Shown here: positions 37,371 through 49,679 of the stretch, piece after piece
Layout of the letters: each line of letters begins with the position of its first letter
Position numbering within the stretch: position 1 is the stretch's first letter
Assembly (NCBI GenBank): GCA_015183035.1
Contig: JACZZP010000017.1
Coordinates: 434,001 to 498,000, forward strand
DNA length: 64,000 nucleotides
Direction of reading: 5' to 3'
Source: Meloidogyne chitwoodi
Lineage: Eukaryota > Nematoda > Chromadorea > Rhabditida > Meloidogynidae
The notes under the pieces: generated by a model
Seen by the model: the letters and a program-made list of their open reading frames with translations, nothing else
Told to the model about the DNA's origin: nothing
Databases searched by the model: none
Program-made: the position numbers and the translations under genes

Positions 37371-37854
37371 TTAAAAATAATTTAAATAAAAGATTAATTA
37401 TTATTTAAACAATTCTGTTATTCATTAAAATAATTAAGCAAAGAAAGAAAACAAATTTAAAAAAAATAAAAAATAAATTTTCTCGGAAATGTCAAGTAGT
37501 AAATGTTGGAAAATTTAATTTTATTTGACAATTATTTTTTTATAAATTTAATTTATTTTTCAGAGGTGTGCTTTGTTACTATTTTGCCCTTTTTATTCTA
37601 AACTACGTAAAAAACAATTTGTCAAATTAAAAAAATAATAATAAATATTTATTTTATTTAAAAGTAAAAAAAACTTTTTTCCAATCCAATGGTTGTTAAG
37701 GTAAATTTTAAGCGAAAAAAACTAATAATTTAATAATCTTTTAATATTTTATTCTTTTCAAAAGGTTAGATAATTTAATTATAATATTGAAAAATAAAAT
37801 TTTTTAATTAAGGAGAAGAAAAAATAAAAAAGTAGAAAAAGGATAGTAAATAAC

Positions 37855-38180
37855 CACTTAGAGTTTTAGCTTTATAACTCACGACTATATAAAACTTTTA
37901 ATTTTATTTTAGTATCATTTTATAGAGGAGACAATTCTCTATAAAACAAAATAAAAATAAAAAATTTGGCCCACTAAACAAAAAAGTTATGGCCAAAAAA
38001 CTAACTACATAGTATAACTTTATAGTAAGGGCGAAATTTTTGACATAACTTTTTTTGTTTTCTCGTAAAATTTTTTATTGTTTTTTTCCTTATAAAAAAT
38101 TGAATTCTTTATAAAATGATACCAAGAACATATAAAATGGATTAATAAATTATGGAGTCCCAAAGGTGTGTGTATTAAAT
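37855..38180. repeat. Copy of a 300-bp imperfect-palindrome family
   Basis: AGTATCATTTTATAGAGGAGA and its later mirror ATAAAATGATACCAAG, with GGCCAAAAAACTAACTACAT and the inverse-like half between. Related to sequence at 4320-4800. Confidence 0.55.
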
Positions 38181-38451
38181 ACAGGCAGTCATCATTTTAT
38201 GGAAATTTGAAAAAATAAAATAATAAATAATAAAAACAACTTCCTCCAAATCTGCAATGCAAATTTAATGTCCTTTCCTTTTTAATTTTTATAAGCTTTA
38301 ACATTTATTTTTCTTAACTAATAAAAAACAAAAATATTAATTTATTTTTTAAAAGGAGATAAAGAGGGGCAAGAATAATGAATATTATTGCTCAAATTAA
38401 TAATACATATATTTCAAAAAATAATTTTTTGACAAATTTTAAGAGTTGTTC

Positions 38452-39339
38452 TGCTCTTTTTTTTTAAATGTTTTATATTTTTTAATGTATTTTCGATTAT
38501 TTAAGTATAAAAAAAATAATTTTCTTTCATGAGTTTTTAATATATTATTTTAAATAATTTTGATAATATTTAGAATAATAAATAAATAATTTGATAGACA
38601 TAGATACAATGTTTTTCAACAAAATTGCATTAATTGCTGTCTTTCTGGTTATTTCGACTACCAAGATGCCGAATTCGTTAATAATCAATCTTTATCACCA
38701 AACTATACATTTACAACGCCAACAGTAAAATCTGTTGATTATAATTTCATCATTTTTGTCATTATCATCATCATATTATAATTTTAAAATTAATTAAACT
38801 TTAAATTAATTTTGAAATTACTTTTTTTTGTTGGTGCTCTTGTCTATTTTTATTGTCCAAAGGATGTTAACCGATCGGTATGCGATAAAAAATTAAAATA
38901 TTAATAGCACAACCGATCGGTTAACATCCTTTGGACAATAAAAATAGACAAGAGCACCAACAAAAAAAAGTAATTTCAAAATTAATTTAAAGTTTAATTA
39001 ATTTTAAAATTATAATATGATGATGATAATGACAAAAATGATGAAATTATAATCAACAGATTTTACTGTTGGCGTTGTAAATGTATAGTTTGGTGATAAA
39101 GATTGATTATTAACGAATTCGGCATCTTGGTAGTCGAAATAACCAGAAAGACAGCAATTAATGCAATTTTGTTGAAAAACATTGTATCTATGTCTATCAA
39201 ATTATTTATTTATTATTCTAAATATTATCAAAATTATTTAAAATAATATATTAAAAACTCATGAAAGAAAATTATTTTTTTTATACTTAAATAATCGAAA
39301 ATACATTAAAAAATATAAAACATTTAAAAAAAGAACAAA
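38452..39339. repeat. Near-perfect 0.9-kb palindrome carrying a duplicated exon-like ORF
   Basis: The left arm 38452-38879 and right arm 38912-39339 are inverses with no indel that I could find around a 32-bp loop (centre 38895.5). Each arm contains a 62-codon open frame without ATG, in the left arm ending at a TAA near 38780: FDRHRYNVFQQNCINCCLSG, then YFDYQDAEFVNN, a Thr/Ser-rich part and a hydrophobic tail (YNFIIFVIIIIL). It looks like the terminal exon of a Cys-containing membrane or GPI-type protein. A shifted 39-codon frame from ATG 38609 starts like a signal peptide (MFFNKIALIAVFLVISTT). It could be a true inverted duplication, a foldback element that captured an exon, or an assembly artefact. 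Confidence 0.85.
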
Positions 39340-40034
39340 ATACACACAACTAGAAAATATATAATAAAAGCATTTTTGATGCAAAGAAAATGTTTTTTTA
39401 TAATTTTTTGAATTTCTTTATGTCTCATATTAATTTTAAAAAACTAATTAAAAAAAGGAAATAGATTAAATTAGATTTAACTGATGGATAAGTAATCGTT
39501 TGAGAGAACAACTCTTAAAATTTGTCAAGAAATGATTTTTTTGAAATAATTGATAAGTATATGTATTTTTTAAACGACTTTTGGAATTATACGGATAAAA
39601 AAACAAAGGCATAAAGTCGAATAAGGGGACGAGTTATCATCCAAAAATAAAAGAATTTAAAATTTTGGTTTTGTCTAAAAAATAAAAAAAAAGTTTCGAC
39701 AGAAAGAAGATAAAAATACAAAAAAAATTTGGATGATTCTCGTGCCCGATTCGGTAAAATATAATAAAAGAGCGATATATAATGGAGTGTATAAAAATAG
39801 ATAAATTTCAAACAAAATATCCAAACAATTTTTAAATAAATATATCTTGAGTATACATTGGCAAATGGCCACACAAAAAACATAAATCGCGATTAAATGG
39901 TCATATAGTGCCTACATAAAATGTTTAATCAAAAAATGTCAAATTTTACGGCAAAGTATTCGGGCTTGTTTTAATATATTAAAAAACTGGCGACAAAAGC
40001 CAATAAAATAAAAACCTCTTTTCTCCTCTTCTTT
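39340..40034. other. Gene-free stretch downstream of rap-1
   Basis: AT-rich sequence between the palindrome and the rap-1 stop. The overlapping frames on the minus strand at 39587-39883 show no domain and are probably chance. Confidence 0.4.
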
Positions 40035-40874
<840 letters not shown>

Positions 40875-41049
40875 TTAAATAATAAAAATATAAAAAAGGC
40901 ATAAACCAATAAATAATTTAAAAAAATAAAAACAAAACAATTTATTTTTATTTAAAAAATAATATGGGATTTAAATCAACAAAAATATTTAAATTTTAAC
41001 CGTTTTTCTAAAACTCCCTTAAAACTCATTTATAATTAAATTTCACAAG

Positions 41050-42307
41050 TCAAGAAAAAGAAATTTTTTCTGGTGGTAAATGCCCAAAATCTCCCAAAGC
41101 TCTGAGAGTCACATGACCATTTGGATTAATTGACAACCAAGTTATAGAGCTATTGGCCAAGGAAATACGCAGCCAACCTTCAGGCGGAAATTGGAGTGCT
41201 CTTAGTAAAAATTTATAAAAAAATTCTAATAAAATAAAATAAACCTGCAAACAAAATAACGAATCACATTGGCATGGCAAACAATAAGTTCATAACTGTT
41301 TTCCTTTTGTGACGGTTTAGCGCGATGAAAATATTTGCGGAAAGCTGCTTCAATTCTCGCTCCTTCGGTGTGAAACTTCTTATGAAAAAAAATATTTAAA
41401 AAAATAAAAATAAAATACATCTGATTTTGGTCTCCAATGGGAAATTGGCGGCTCCGGAGGATATGGCGGTCCTTCTTCAAGCATTGAATCCAATGAACAT
41501 TCAATATCTAAATTAGGCATATGTGCCTTCATAATTTCACCCGTCTCTCTTGCTCTTTAATTTTATAAATAAATTTAAAATTATTTTTTTTAAAAAAAAC
41601 CTAATTAAAGTAGAAAAAACACATTTGTCATATTTAAATTTATTTTTAGCTTCAGTCAATCGCTTTCCAAGAAATTCTGCTTGTTCACGTCCTACAAATT
41701 TAATATCAAATTTAATTTAAAAATCGAGTAGTTACCCAATGGAGTTAACTTTCGTGCATCCTTTTCGTCTTCTTTGTCAAAATATTGCCCATGCCGAACG
41801 AGAAAGATATGTCTTGTAGCTTTAGGTTTATACTTTGCAATTAATTCCTCCATTTTTTGATCAGTTAATGAATCATTTTCTGCCTTGTGTTTTGCAATTG
41901 ACACAGGATCACGACTAGAAAAAATTTATAATTAGTTGAAAGTCACATTCCAGTTTATCTAGAACAGTGACGCTATAACGACCTACTGAAAATCTAAAAT
42001 GTCTCAGAGTAACATCGTGCCTTATTACTAATTTTCCTCCAAAATCGTCTTTAAAATAATCTTAAATTACTTACAAATCCCAATTGTTGTCCCATTTTTT
42101 TGTTACTCTCTCCTCCAAAACATTAGCAGCCCAAACAACATTTTGCGGTTTCACATCTACTTCACTTTTATCTGAACCATAAAGGATCTTTTCTTTGATA
42201 GAATTTTGAACAACAGGCAAAGATGACATATACAATCCACCACCAACTGCAGAAGCAGCAAAACCCAATCTGAATCGCCGAAAAACTCCAGCAAGCTTAT
42301 TCATCAT
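41050..42307 (-). CDS. pgam-5: PGAM5-type mitochondrial Ser/Thr protein phosphatase
   Basis: Phosphohistidine-mechanism protein phosphatase of the outer mitochondrial membrane, involved in mitochondrial quality control. Exons 42307-42075, 41914-41736, 41691-41601, 41554-41419, 41378-41245 and 41200-41050 sum to 308 codons (307 residues). A hydrophobic anchor lies at about residues 12-33 ([15 protein letters not shown]). NWDFRDP follows near residue 78, then the catalytic IFLVRHGQY (His about 119) and the second active-site His in VCHANVIRY. The ending LPPEKISFS matches the PGAM5 C-terminus. Human PGAM5 is 289 residues, so this is full length. Two Met codons start the frame; the first is used here. 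It sits between CHERP (about 270 bp upstream) and rap-1. Confidence 0.96.
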
Positions 42308-42575
42308 AAAAAATGAAAATTAAAAATAAAAAAAAACAGAAAAAGTAATAAATGAACAAAAACAATTCTAATCTTGTTTCGTTTAAATTTTGTTTATATA
42401 AATAAATTTAAAATTGTCAAATAAATTAAAAAATAAATAACAAAATTGAAAAATTATAATTTTAAAGTCATGAAAACAAAACTTAAAAAATTCAAAAAAT
42501 AAACAAAAATTTAAATAAAAGCTTTGCTTTCATGCTTTACAAAACAAAATAACTAACCATTTTTTAAGGTACTAA

Positions 42576-43923
42576 TTAATTTAGCTTATTTATCCTTCTA
42601 GCCAATGAAGTACTCATCTGCTTTCTATATTGTTCATAAATGTCAGGTTTTGAGCCAAGACCTCTGTATTTGTCTATTTTGTCTCTTACTTCACCTCCAT
42701 TCACTGGCTCTTCAATACCCTAGAAAAAGTTTTTCTTCAAAAATAATAAACTTTATTAAATTTAAACCTGCTCTTTAGTTCCTAGTCCCTTGCCTTCCCA
42801 GCCCATTTTAGTCATTAATTGAGCACCTTTATTTGTTTCTCGATTCAAAGGTTGTGAAGGGATTTTGAAAGATGTTGAAGAACGGAGTGCTCTAAAAGAT
42901 AATTTAATAACTACGAAAAACAAAAGAAATTACGGTCCAACAGGTGCTGCAAATGATGGTCTTTCACCAGGTGTTGGACTGCGAGAACGTCTAACCCGTT
43001 TTACAACAGGACTGACACTATTTAATTTAAAAATATTATAATTGTTAAATTTAAAAACCTTTTGGAGTTCCTTCGAGGTGAATAGCTACTGCTGCGACTT
43101 GAACAAGATGAAGAATTTCTACTACAACTATAAGTTCGTGATGAAGTTGATGAAGAACTTTTGCTTCTAGAACGTCTTCTTCTATACCTAAATTTGTAAA
43201 TAAATAAAAATAAATTCAAAAAATGAATTTTTTACCTTTCAGTACTTATCTGAGATTTTGGCGAAGATTTGTGAGGTATATATTTGTTCGTAAAAGCATC
43301 TTCAAGAGTCTTTCCCCCTTTTTTTAATTCCGCTTCAAGTATATTTCGATATTCTCTTTTCTTTAAAAAATGTTCAACAAGTCCATTCAATTCCCAACCA
43401 TCACTACATTTATATAATTTAACAAATATTATTTAAACTATACTAACTTGTCTCTAATACAATCTATCGGTAGAGGAATTTGTAAAGTAGTATAGAAACG
43501 ATCAACTTCTCGAAGCATATTTTCGCTGGGAAGTCCAGGCATTGGCAACCGAATATCCTTTTCCTTAAGTGGTTTATACTATAAAATTAAAAATGATAAA
43601 ATATCAAACATTAAAAAACCGTGACATCCTCAAGCTTGACAAGCGGAACAATCAATCCAGCTGGCAATACATAAAATGGCACCTTTGGTGTCAAATCCAA
43701 ACTGTGAGTTGGAGGAGCGATTGGTTGCAAGCAAGGAGTAAATCCTAATCCATTAGGAGGCGGAGGCTCTCCGTGAGGCAAAGGTATGTCAATTTCTTGT
43801 TGATCAAAAAGAGAAAGCCGTGTGCGCTGCAACTCTTGACCTAAATGTAAAAATTAATAAAAAGCAATTTCAAGGTTATAATTTAAACAAACTTTGGAAT
43901 GCTAAAGGAATTGTTGATTGCAT
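42576..43923 (-). CDS. CHERP: CHERP-like splicing-associated protein, C-terminal module only
   Basis: CHERP is a nuclear SR-rich protein associated with the U2 snRNP. Exons 43923-43893, 43840-43620, 43578-43448, 43403-43236, 43187-43059, 43017-42934, 42891-42768 and 42719-42576 sum to 344 codons (343 residues). Visible in order: FYVLPAGLIVPLVKLED, then YKPLKEKDIRLPMP, then NDGWELNGLVEHF, an Arg/Ser-rich segment, a G-patch (KMGWEGKGLGTKEQGIEEPV) and the CHERP-specific end GGEVRDKIDKYRGLG...YEQYR. Human CHERP (about 916 residues) also has SURP and CID domains before this; I find neither. A TTTTTTTCCAG site 22 bases before the ATG looks like a trans-splice acceptor, which would make the short form the true product. 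MLF is divergent. Confidence 0.88.
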
Positions 43924-43945
43924 CAAAATAATGTTCAAATTATTT

Positions 43946-44423
43946 CTGGAAAAAAAGATATTTAAAAAATGTATCATTTTTGTGATTTAAAGAAAAATTA
44001 TAAAACTTTTCTACAGCTTTTTACAATCTGCTTATATTTTTAAAACTTTAGTCAAATATTCTATTTTCTAAACTAATACATAATATGTATATTGATAAAA
44101 TAGAGCACAGTGAATCATCCAAACGTAAAATAAAATTCCAATCCTAATCAAAAAAAGTTGACAATTTATTACTTGTGACCATTTATCTATTTGACGTTTT
44201 ATTTTCGATATTATGAATTTTAATTTGGTGTTTTGTAATTTTTATTTTGAAAATCTATCATGATGGATTTTATTGATTGACCGCGCCTTTGCTGAAAGTT
44301 TCGAATTTTCTCGAAAAAAACCACTTTTTAATGAACATAATCTTTTAGTTTTTTGTTAATAAATTATTTTTAGATTTTGTTTCAATTTTATTATTTATTA
44401 TTGATCTTCTATTAAACTAAAAT
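43946..44423. promoter_or_regulatory. Divergent intergenic region between CHERP and MLF
   Basis: About 480 bp separate the two divergent start codons and hold no exon that I can see on either strand. It presumably holds both promoters. There is a slightly GC-richer stretch with TTGACCGCGCC near 44275-44290. Confidence 0.4.
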
Positions 44424-45842
44424 ATGTTCGGCGGAGGTAGCGACCCTTTTGGTGGAAATCCTTTCGAGTAAGTTTTTCGCATCTTGGTCTAAATTAGGAA
44501 TGAATTTGTAAAACAGATCTGAGGACGAGTGTATGAATTTTGTTTTTTCGGGGGTGACTAATTGGGTACTAACATTTTATTAGTTTTTTAAGTAATTTTT
44601 CTGTTTTGAGTCTTCATTTTTTTACGATCTTTGTTCATTAATAAATATTAAATATACTTATATTCTTGTTCGTTTGTTAAATTATGATTTAAATTTTAGG
44701 AATATGCATCGTCAAATGAGACAAATGGACAACATGATGAATTGTTAGTTTTGCTCTCACAGTATTTTTAAAAAATTTTTAATTCAGCAATGCTTGGGGA
44801 TGCATTTAATATGTTGAATGGATTTGGAAATGGAATGCCCCGTAATCCAATGTTGACTGACAATGATTTTATGAGTCCTAGTCATCAAAACCTTAATAAT
44901 CAAATGATGAATCCTTTTGGAGGTTTTGGCTTTGGAGGGCCTATGCTCGGTGGAATGATGTCTCAAATGGTTTTTTAAATCGTTATAATTAATTTTTATT
45001 TTTTTAGCAAAACATGCATAACGTAGCATTGAATGACCCAAATTCTTTTGTCATGTCCCAATCTACAATGGTCTCATACGATGGAAATGGACCGCCAAAA
45101 TATGTCCAGTCGTCAACTAGAAAAGCCGGAAATGTGTCGGAGACTCGAAGGTCTTAGTATTTCAATTTAATTTTAAATTTAATTGTTTTAAGAGCTCTTC
45201 GTGATGGAGAACGTGAAGAAATGTCTATTGGACACAATATTGGAGATAAGTCACACATTGTTGAGAAAAAACGTGACAAGGATGGAAAGTTTCGTCAGCA
45301 GCAAAAATTTATCAATATTGATGAAGGTATTCTAATTTTAAAAATTAAAAAAAAATAATAATTTCAGACGATGCCCAAGAATTCAATGAACGTTTCAAAA
45401 CACAAGCCCGTGAAAATTTGAATGATATTTCTGGACTTTTTGGTGGTAAACATACTAGTCGTAATAGAGCAATTGAAAATGGAAAGAGTGGAAGTTCTTC
45501 TAATTCTCGTAAATATCATAATACTGGAGAACCTTCTGCTCCAATAATTACTATTCCGGATGAAGATGATGAACCAAGAGGAAGGTTATTAAAAAATATT
45601 TTTTATTTCTGGGTCCTGTGTGTTTTGGGAAATGTCCTGCATTTTTTCAAGACAATTCCAAAAATACTAAATTTTATATATTCTCTAGGCGTTATCGTAA
45701 CGGTCGTGGTCGACGTGAAGATGATGATGTAATTTACTCAAACAATGGAATTGGGCCTACAATTCAAGAAATTGATGATAATGAAGGTGAAACATCCAAT
45801 ACAAATCCGAAACGACGAAAGGGACTTTTTGGAAAATTTTAA
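44424..45842 (+). CDS. Mlf: Myeloid leukemia factor (MLF) homologue
   Basis: Conserved metazoan adaptor protein that shuttles between nucleus and cytoplasm. Exons 44424-44467, 44700-44743, 44788-44969, 45008-45150, 45193-45326, 45368-45584 and 45689-45842 sum to 306 codons (305 residues). The N-terminal part is Met/Gly/Asn-rich (MFGGGSDPFGGNPFE; PFGGFGFGGPMLGGMM), as in MLF proteins. The conserved core follows: SSTRKAGNVSETR, DGEREEMSIGHNIGDK, then IVEKKRDKDGKFRQQQKFIN and DDAQEFNERFK. The tail is acidic and ends in a basic stretch (NPKRRKGLFGKF) that could be a nuclear localisation signal. It converges on the Rab11-FIP-like gene; a long hairpin lies between the two 3' ends. Confidence 0.92.
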
Positions 45843-45879
45843 GGTTATTATAAATATAATGAAAAAGAATACTTTTAAT

Positions 45880-45946
45880 TTTTTTGATGCCAAAATTCAG
45901 CAATTTTGAAATACGCAAAAATTGCTAACTTTTGGCATCAAAATGA
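45880..45946. terminator. Long hairpin between the convergent MLF and Rab11-FIP-like genes
   Basis: TTTTGATGCCAAAATTCAGC and, inverted, TTGCTAACTTTTGGCATCAAAA form a stem of about 25 bp, 40 bases after the MLF stop. It could sit in the MLF 3' UTR. A role in 3' end formation is a guess; it may be a small inverted-repeat element. Confidence 0.4.
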
Positions 45947-46569
45947 AAAATACCGAAAAAAAATTCCTGCTTTCCTTCCTAAAATTATATAAATAATATT
46001 ATTTTCACCCTTTTGGGTTAAAATTGAGCCGAATTTAATTATGTTTTTTTTTTCGCTAGAGAACGACACAATACTTTCGTAATTTTCTATGATAAATATG
46101 TAGTTTAATTAAAACTATGATTATTTTTTTGTATTAGATTTTTTTAAAGAGAAATTTTAAAGAATTAATTGGGAAATGAGATAAGAGTTTGCGCAAATGT
46201 TATATTTTTTTCGAACATTACAACTAGAAAAGTCCAAAACCACTGTTAAAGTAATATTTTAGAAGAATTTTTGTTGTCATCCTTGTGTAGATCATACATC
46301 AACACAAGGTTTTTTAAGACTAAAAATAATAAAATTCCAAATTCTTTACTTATGAAAAAAGTTTAATGTTTCTAAAGTTGATAGCTCTAACTAATAAAAT
46401 CGGATTTCCTCCGATTAAAAAAATGATTAATATCAAAAAAAAGGAAAAAATCACAAAATTGATTGATGGAATTTTACATAAAATATATATACAATAAAAA
46501 AATAATTGAAAGCATAAAATTTGTTTTAGCTCATCATTTAATATTTTAAATTGTGTATTTTATCTTTCC

Positions 46570-48882
46570 TCATGTTTTTGAGCTCTTTTGAATGTTAATT
46601 GATTTTTCAGAATTTATGTTTTCTTCAGCATTTTCTCCACTCCATTTTACCCAAAATGAACTATACAAACGTTTCATTAAATTTTGATTTTCGTTTGTTG
46701 GTAATTGTGACGGTGCTACAGAACGGGTGGATGGTTTGCGAAGTGAAAGACGTTCCAATTCATTACGAGCAAACTTTAAAAAATAAAGGGACTTGTCAAG
46801 TTTAGGCACACACCCCATTTATTCGCAAGAAAATAACCAAAAAAATTTGCGAATTTTACGAATAAATTGGTTTATTGCGAATAAATGGGATGTGTACCTA
46901 AACTTAGCAAGTTCCAAAATAAATTTAAAAAAAATAAAAAAAACCAATCCAGATGCAGAAGGTGATGTTGGTTGTGATGTTGAACGAATTCCTCCCGTTC
47001 GTGTTGTAGTACCGCCAGTTAATTGTCATAAATTATTAGAAAAATCTTCCTTTTCTCCAGTGGAATCATTAGAATGAGTACAAGTGTTCAAATCTTCTTT
47101 TATTTCTAATATTTCTGGATGTAATTCAACCACACGTATTAAAATAACTAAAAATAAGTAATTTTTTCAAATATTTATTTATTAAAAAATGCACCTACCA
47201 TTAATATAATTTCGTAATTTTTGATTATCAATGTCTTGTTCTTTGATAATATTCAACAACTGAAATAATTAAAAAATTTTTTTAATTTTTAAAAGTTTTC
47301 AAACTTTTTGTTCATCCATTCCCCCATTGCATGTTCCATTTAATTCTGCAGCTAAGCTAGGATGACTTTCATTTCCTAATAAACTACGTCCACATTCAAC
47401 AGAATTATGTAATAATTGGGCTTGTAAATCATCACAATTATTACGAAGTTGACGATTTTCAATTTGTAATCTGTCGACCTCATCTTCCAATTGAATAATC
47501 TTTAAAAATTTAAATTTAAATATTTTTAAATTTTAACTAACTCTATCAGTTAAAGATCCTCTCTTTGGCATTTTCTCCAACTCATTTTGTCTCAAATTAT
47601 CAGTTTGTCGAGCCAACTCTTCCAAAAATTCAGAATTATCTTCCAAACGATTAGCCATTTCACGGCGATAACTTGAATATTTTTTAATTAAATTTAAATT
47701 AATTTTTTATTTCTTAATATTTATTGATTTATTAATTTTCGTGGCTTTATTTCACAATTTTTTATCTCTTTTTTACCTTTCAAATTCAATTTTAATTGCT
47801 CTATGTTCTAAATTAACATTCTCTACTTCTTGTTGTGAGTCAGACAATTTATCTTGCAAACGACGAACACGTTCTTTAGCTTCTTTTAATTCGATAGATG
47901 TTCTTTCTCTTTCACGTTCAAATTGAGTAATCTGATGAGATAACATTTGATGCCTTTAAAGGGGAATAAATTAGAATATTTTTGAATAAAAGAGCAAATG
48001 AGTGCCAGAAACTTTAAAAAATTCGTGACTAGTCACCCAAAAGTATTTAAATATTAAAGTTTATCTTAAAATGGTCAACCAAATATTTTGTTACAAAAGG
48101 GTCAGTTAAAAATGGTCAATTTTCAAAACGGTAAATTTTCAAAATGGTCAAACCTCAAAATTGTCACATTTAAATATATAAAAGGCTCAATTAAATAAAA
48201 ACCAACTTAAAAACTAAAATCCATTACCTAAGAGCTTCCTTCTCTGCCTCTAATTGTTTTTCTCTGTCCGTTCTCTGAACAAATTCTCTATTTTTAGCCT
48301 TTTCTTCATTCAACTTTTCTGTCCATCTTTGTTCATTAGAATGTAATTGTTCTTCAAGTAAATGAACTCTTTCTTGAAGAATAGCATTTTCTGTTCGAAT
48401 TCTAGACTTTTCTTCTGTTGCAGCAATTTTCTCGTCTTGTAATTCTGTCAGTTTTTGGGCAAAAAGAGAAACCTTTGAGAATTTAATTTAATTAATTTTT
48501 TAATTTAAATTTACCTGATTAGCAGCACTATTACAATCTGATCCTGCAATAGAATCAGAATGTTCATGTAAATGTATTAGCTCTGGATCTGAACTAAAAG
48601 AATCTCTTCTTGATGAACGCTGTCCATTTAAATAAAGACGAGAAGCTACAGAAGAGGATGAAGAAGGTACAATTCCGTTGTATAAAGAAGGTGAAGGTTC
48701 AGCCTAATAAAAATTAAAAAATTGGAAAAATTGGTGGATGTTTTAGATATTTTGAAAAATTGACATTTTTAAATTTTAGACATTTCGAAATTTTTAATAA
48801 ATTTTCAAAACCTCTAAATAATCCATTGAACGAATAAGTCGAACTTGTCGTTGTAGTTCACGCACTTTATTCGCAATTTTTG
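46570..48882 (-). CDS. Rab11-FIP3/4 (Nuclear fallout)-like coiled-coil effector, 5' end not found
   Basis: Class II Rab11-interacting proteins carry Rab11 vesicles to the endosome and cleavage furrow. Exons 48882-48812, 48703-48515, 48472-48228, 47953-47777, 47671-47542, 47499-47305, 47259-47199 and 47147-47026 give 395 codons, then TGA. After a Ser-rich segment (residues 25-85) nearly everything is coiled coil (VRELQRQVRLI; EEQLHSNEQRW; KEAKERVRRLQDKL). The end, DIDNQKLRNYINVILIRVVE followed by LHPEILEIK, is an RBD-FIP Rab11-binding domain, normally the C-terminus. Past TGA 47028-47026 the frame stays open to donor 46944, and exon 46773-46570 continues in phase 0 with RNELERLSLRKPSTRSVAP to TGA. 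First exon and any EF hands are not visible upstream. Confidence 0.82.
46788..46920. mobile_element. MITE-like inverted repeat in an intron of the Rab11-FIP-like gene
   Basis: Arms GTTTAGGCACACACCCCATT and, inverted, AATGGGATGTGTACCTAAAC enclose a second nested palindrome (ATTCGCAA...TTGCGAAT). Total about 130 bp with arms of about 40 bp, in the intron 46944-46774. Confidence 0.7.
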
Positions 48883-49364
48883 CTTAATATATAATTTTTC
48901 TTTTTAATAAAATATAAATAGAACAAAATCTCCTCTAAGAGGATAAAGCTTTTTTTTAATTTAAAGGAAATAAATTTGTAGAGAAAATAAATAAATAATT
49001 TATTTTTTTTGAAAAGATGCGCAATTGATTTTGCTTTGTTGTTTTTAAGAGGGAAAAAGAAGATTATTATAATCCGCGTTGTTGTTGTTTTTAATGCAAA
49101 AATAGAGTAGATAAAAGCTGAAAATGATTTAATATTTTTTATTTTTATTTATTGATCAGATTTATAAAAATAAATAAATAAATAATAATATACGCTCTCA
49201 ACTATCACAACTCTTTTTAAGAGGAAGATAAACAGGAAGATAAAAGGAAGAGAGTAGAAGATGCTAAACGCTCTTACTTATCACACCTTAATTTTGAGTG
49301 GAAAAGATGGAATAACTCGGAGTTTTGGAGTTGTGATAAGTAAAAGAAACAAAAATGAGATAAG

Positions 49365-49675
49365 TGAGAGAGTGGAATAAGTGAGAGTGGAATAAGTGAG
49401 AGTGGAATAAGTGAGAGTGGAATAAGTGAGAGTGGAATAAGTGAGAGTGGAATAAGTGAGAGTGGAATAAGTGAGAGTGGAATAAGTGAGAGTGGAATAA
49501 GTGAGAGTGGAATAAGTGAGAGTGGAATAAGTGAGAGTGGAATAAGTGAGAGTGGAATAAGTGAGAGTGGAATAAGTGAGAGTGGAATAAGTGAGAGTGG
49601 AATAAGTGAGAGTGGAATAAGTGAGAGTGGAATAAGTGAGAGTGGAATAAGTGAGAGTGGAATAAGTGAGAGAGA
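49365..49675. repeat. 15-bp minisatellite GAGAGTGGAATAAGT, about 20 perfect copies
   Basis: Nearly perfect 15-bp units, so all frames stay open (minus-strand pentapeptide LTYST). The same motif occurs in degenerate form at 1505-1560, 3545-3800 and 7690-7885. No evidence of coding. Confidence 0.95.
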
Positions 49676-49679
49676 ATAA

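Noticed and set aside
39587..39883. Overlapping minus-strand frames of 98 and 65 codons downstream of rap-1
   Set aside because: Aromatic-rich, no motif, no splice context; probably 3' flank of rap-1.
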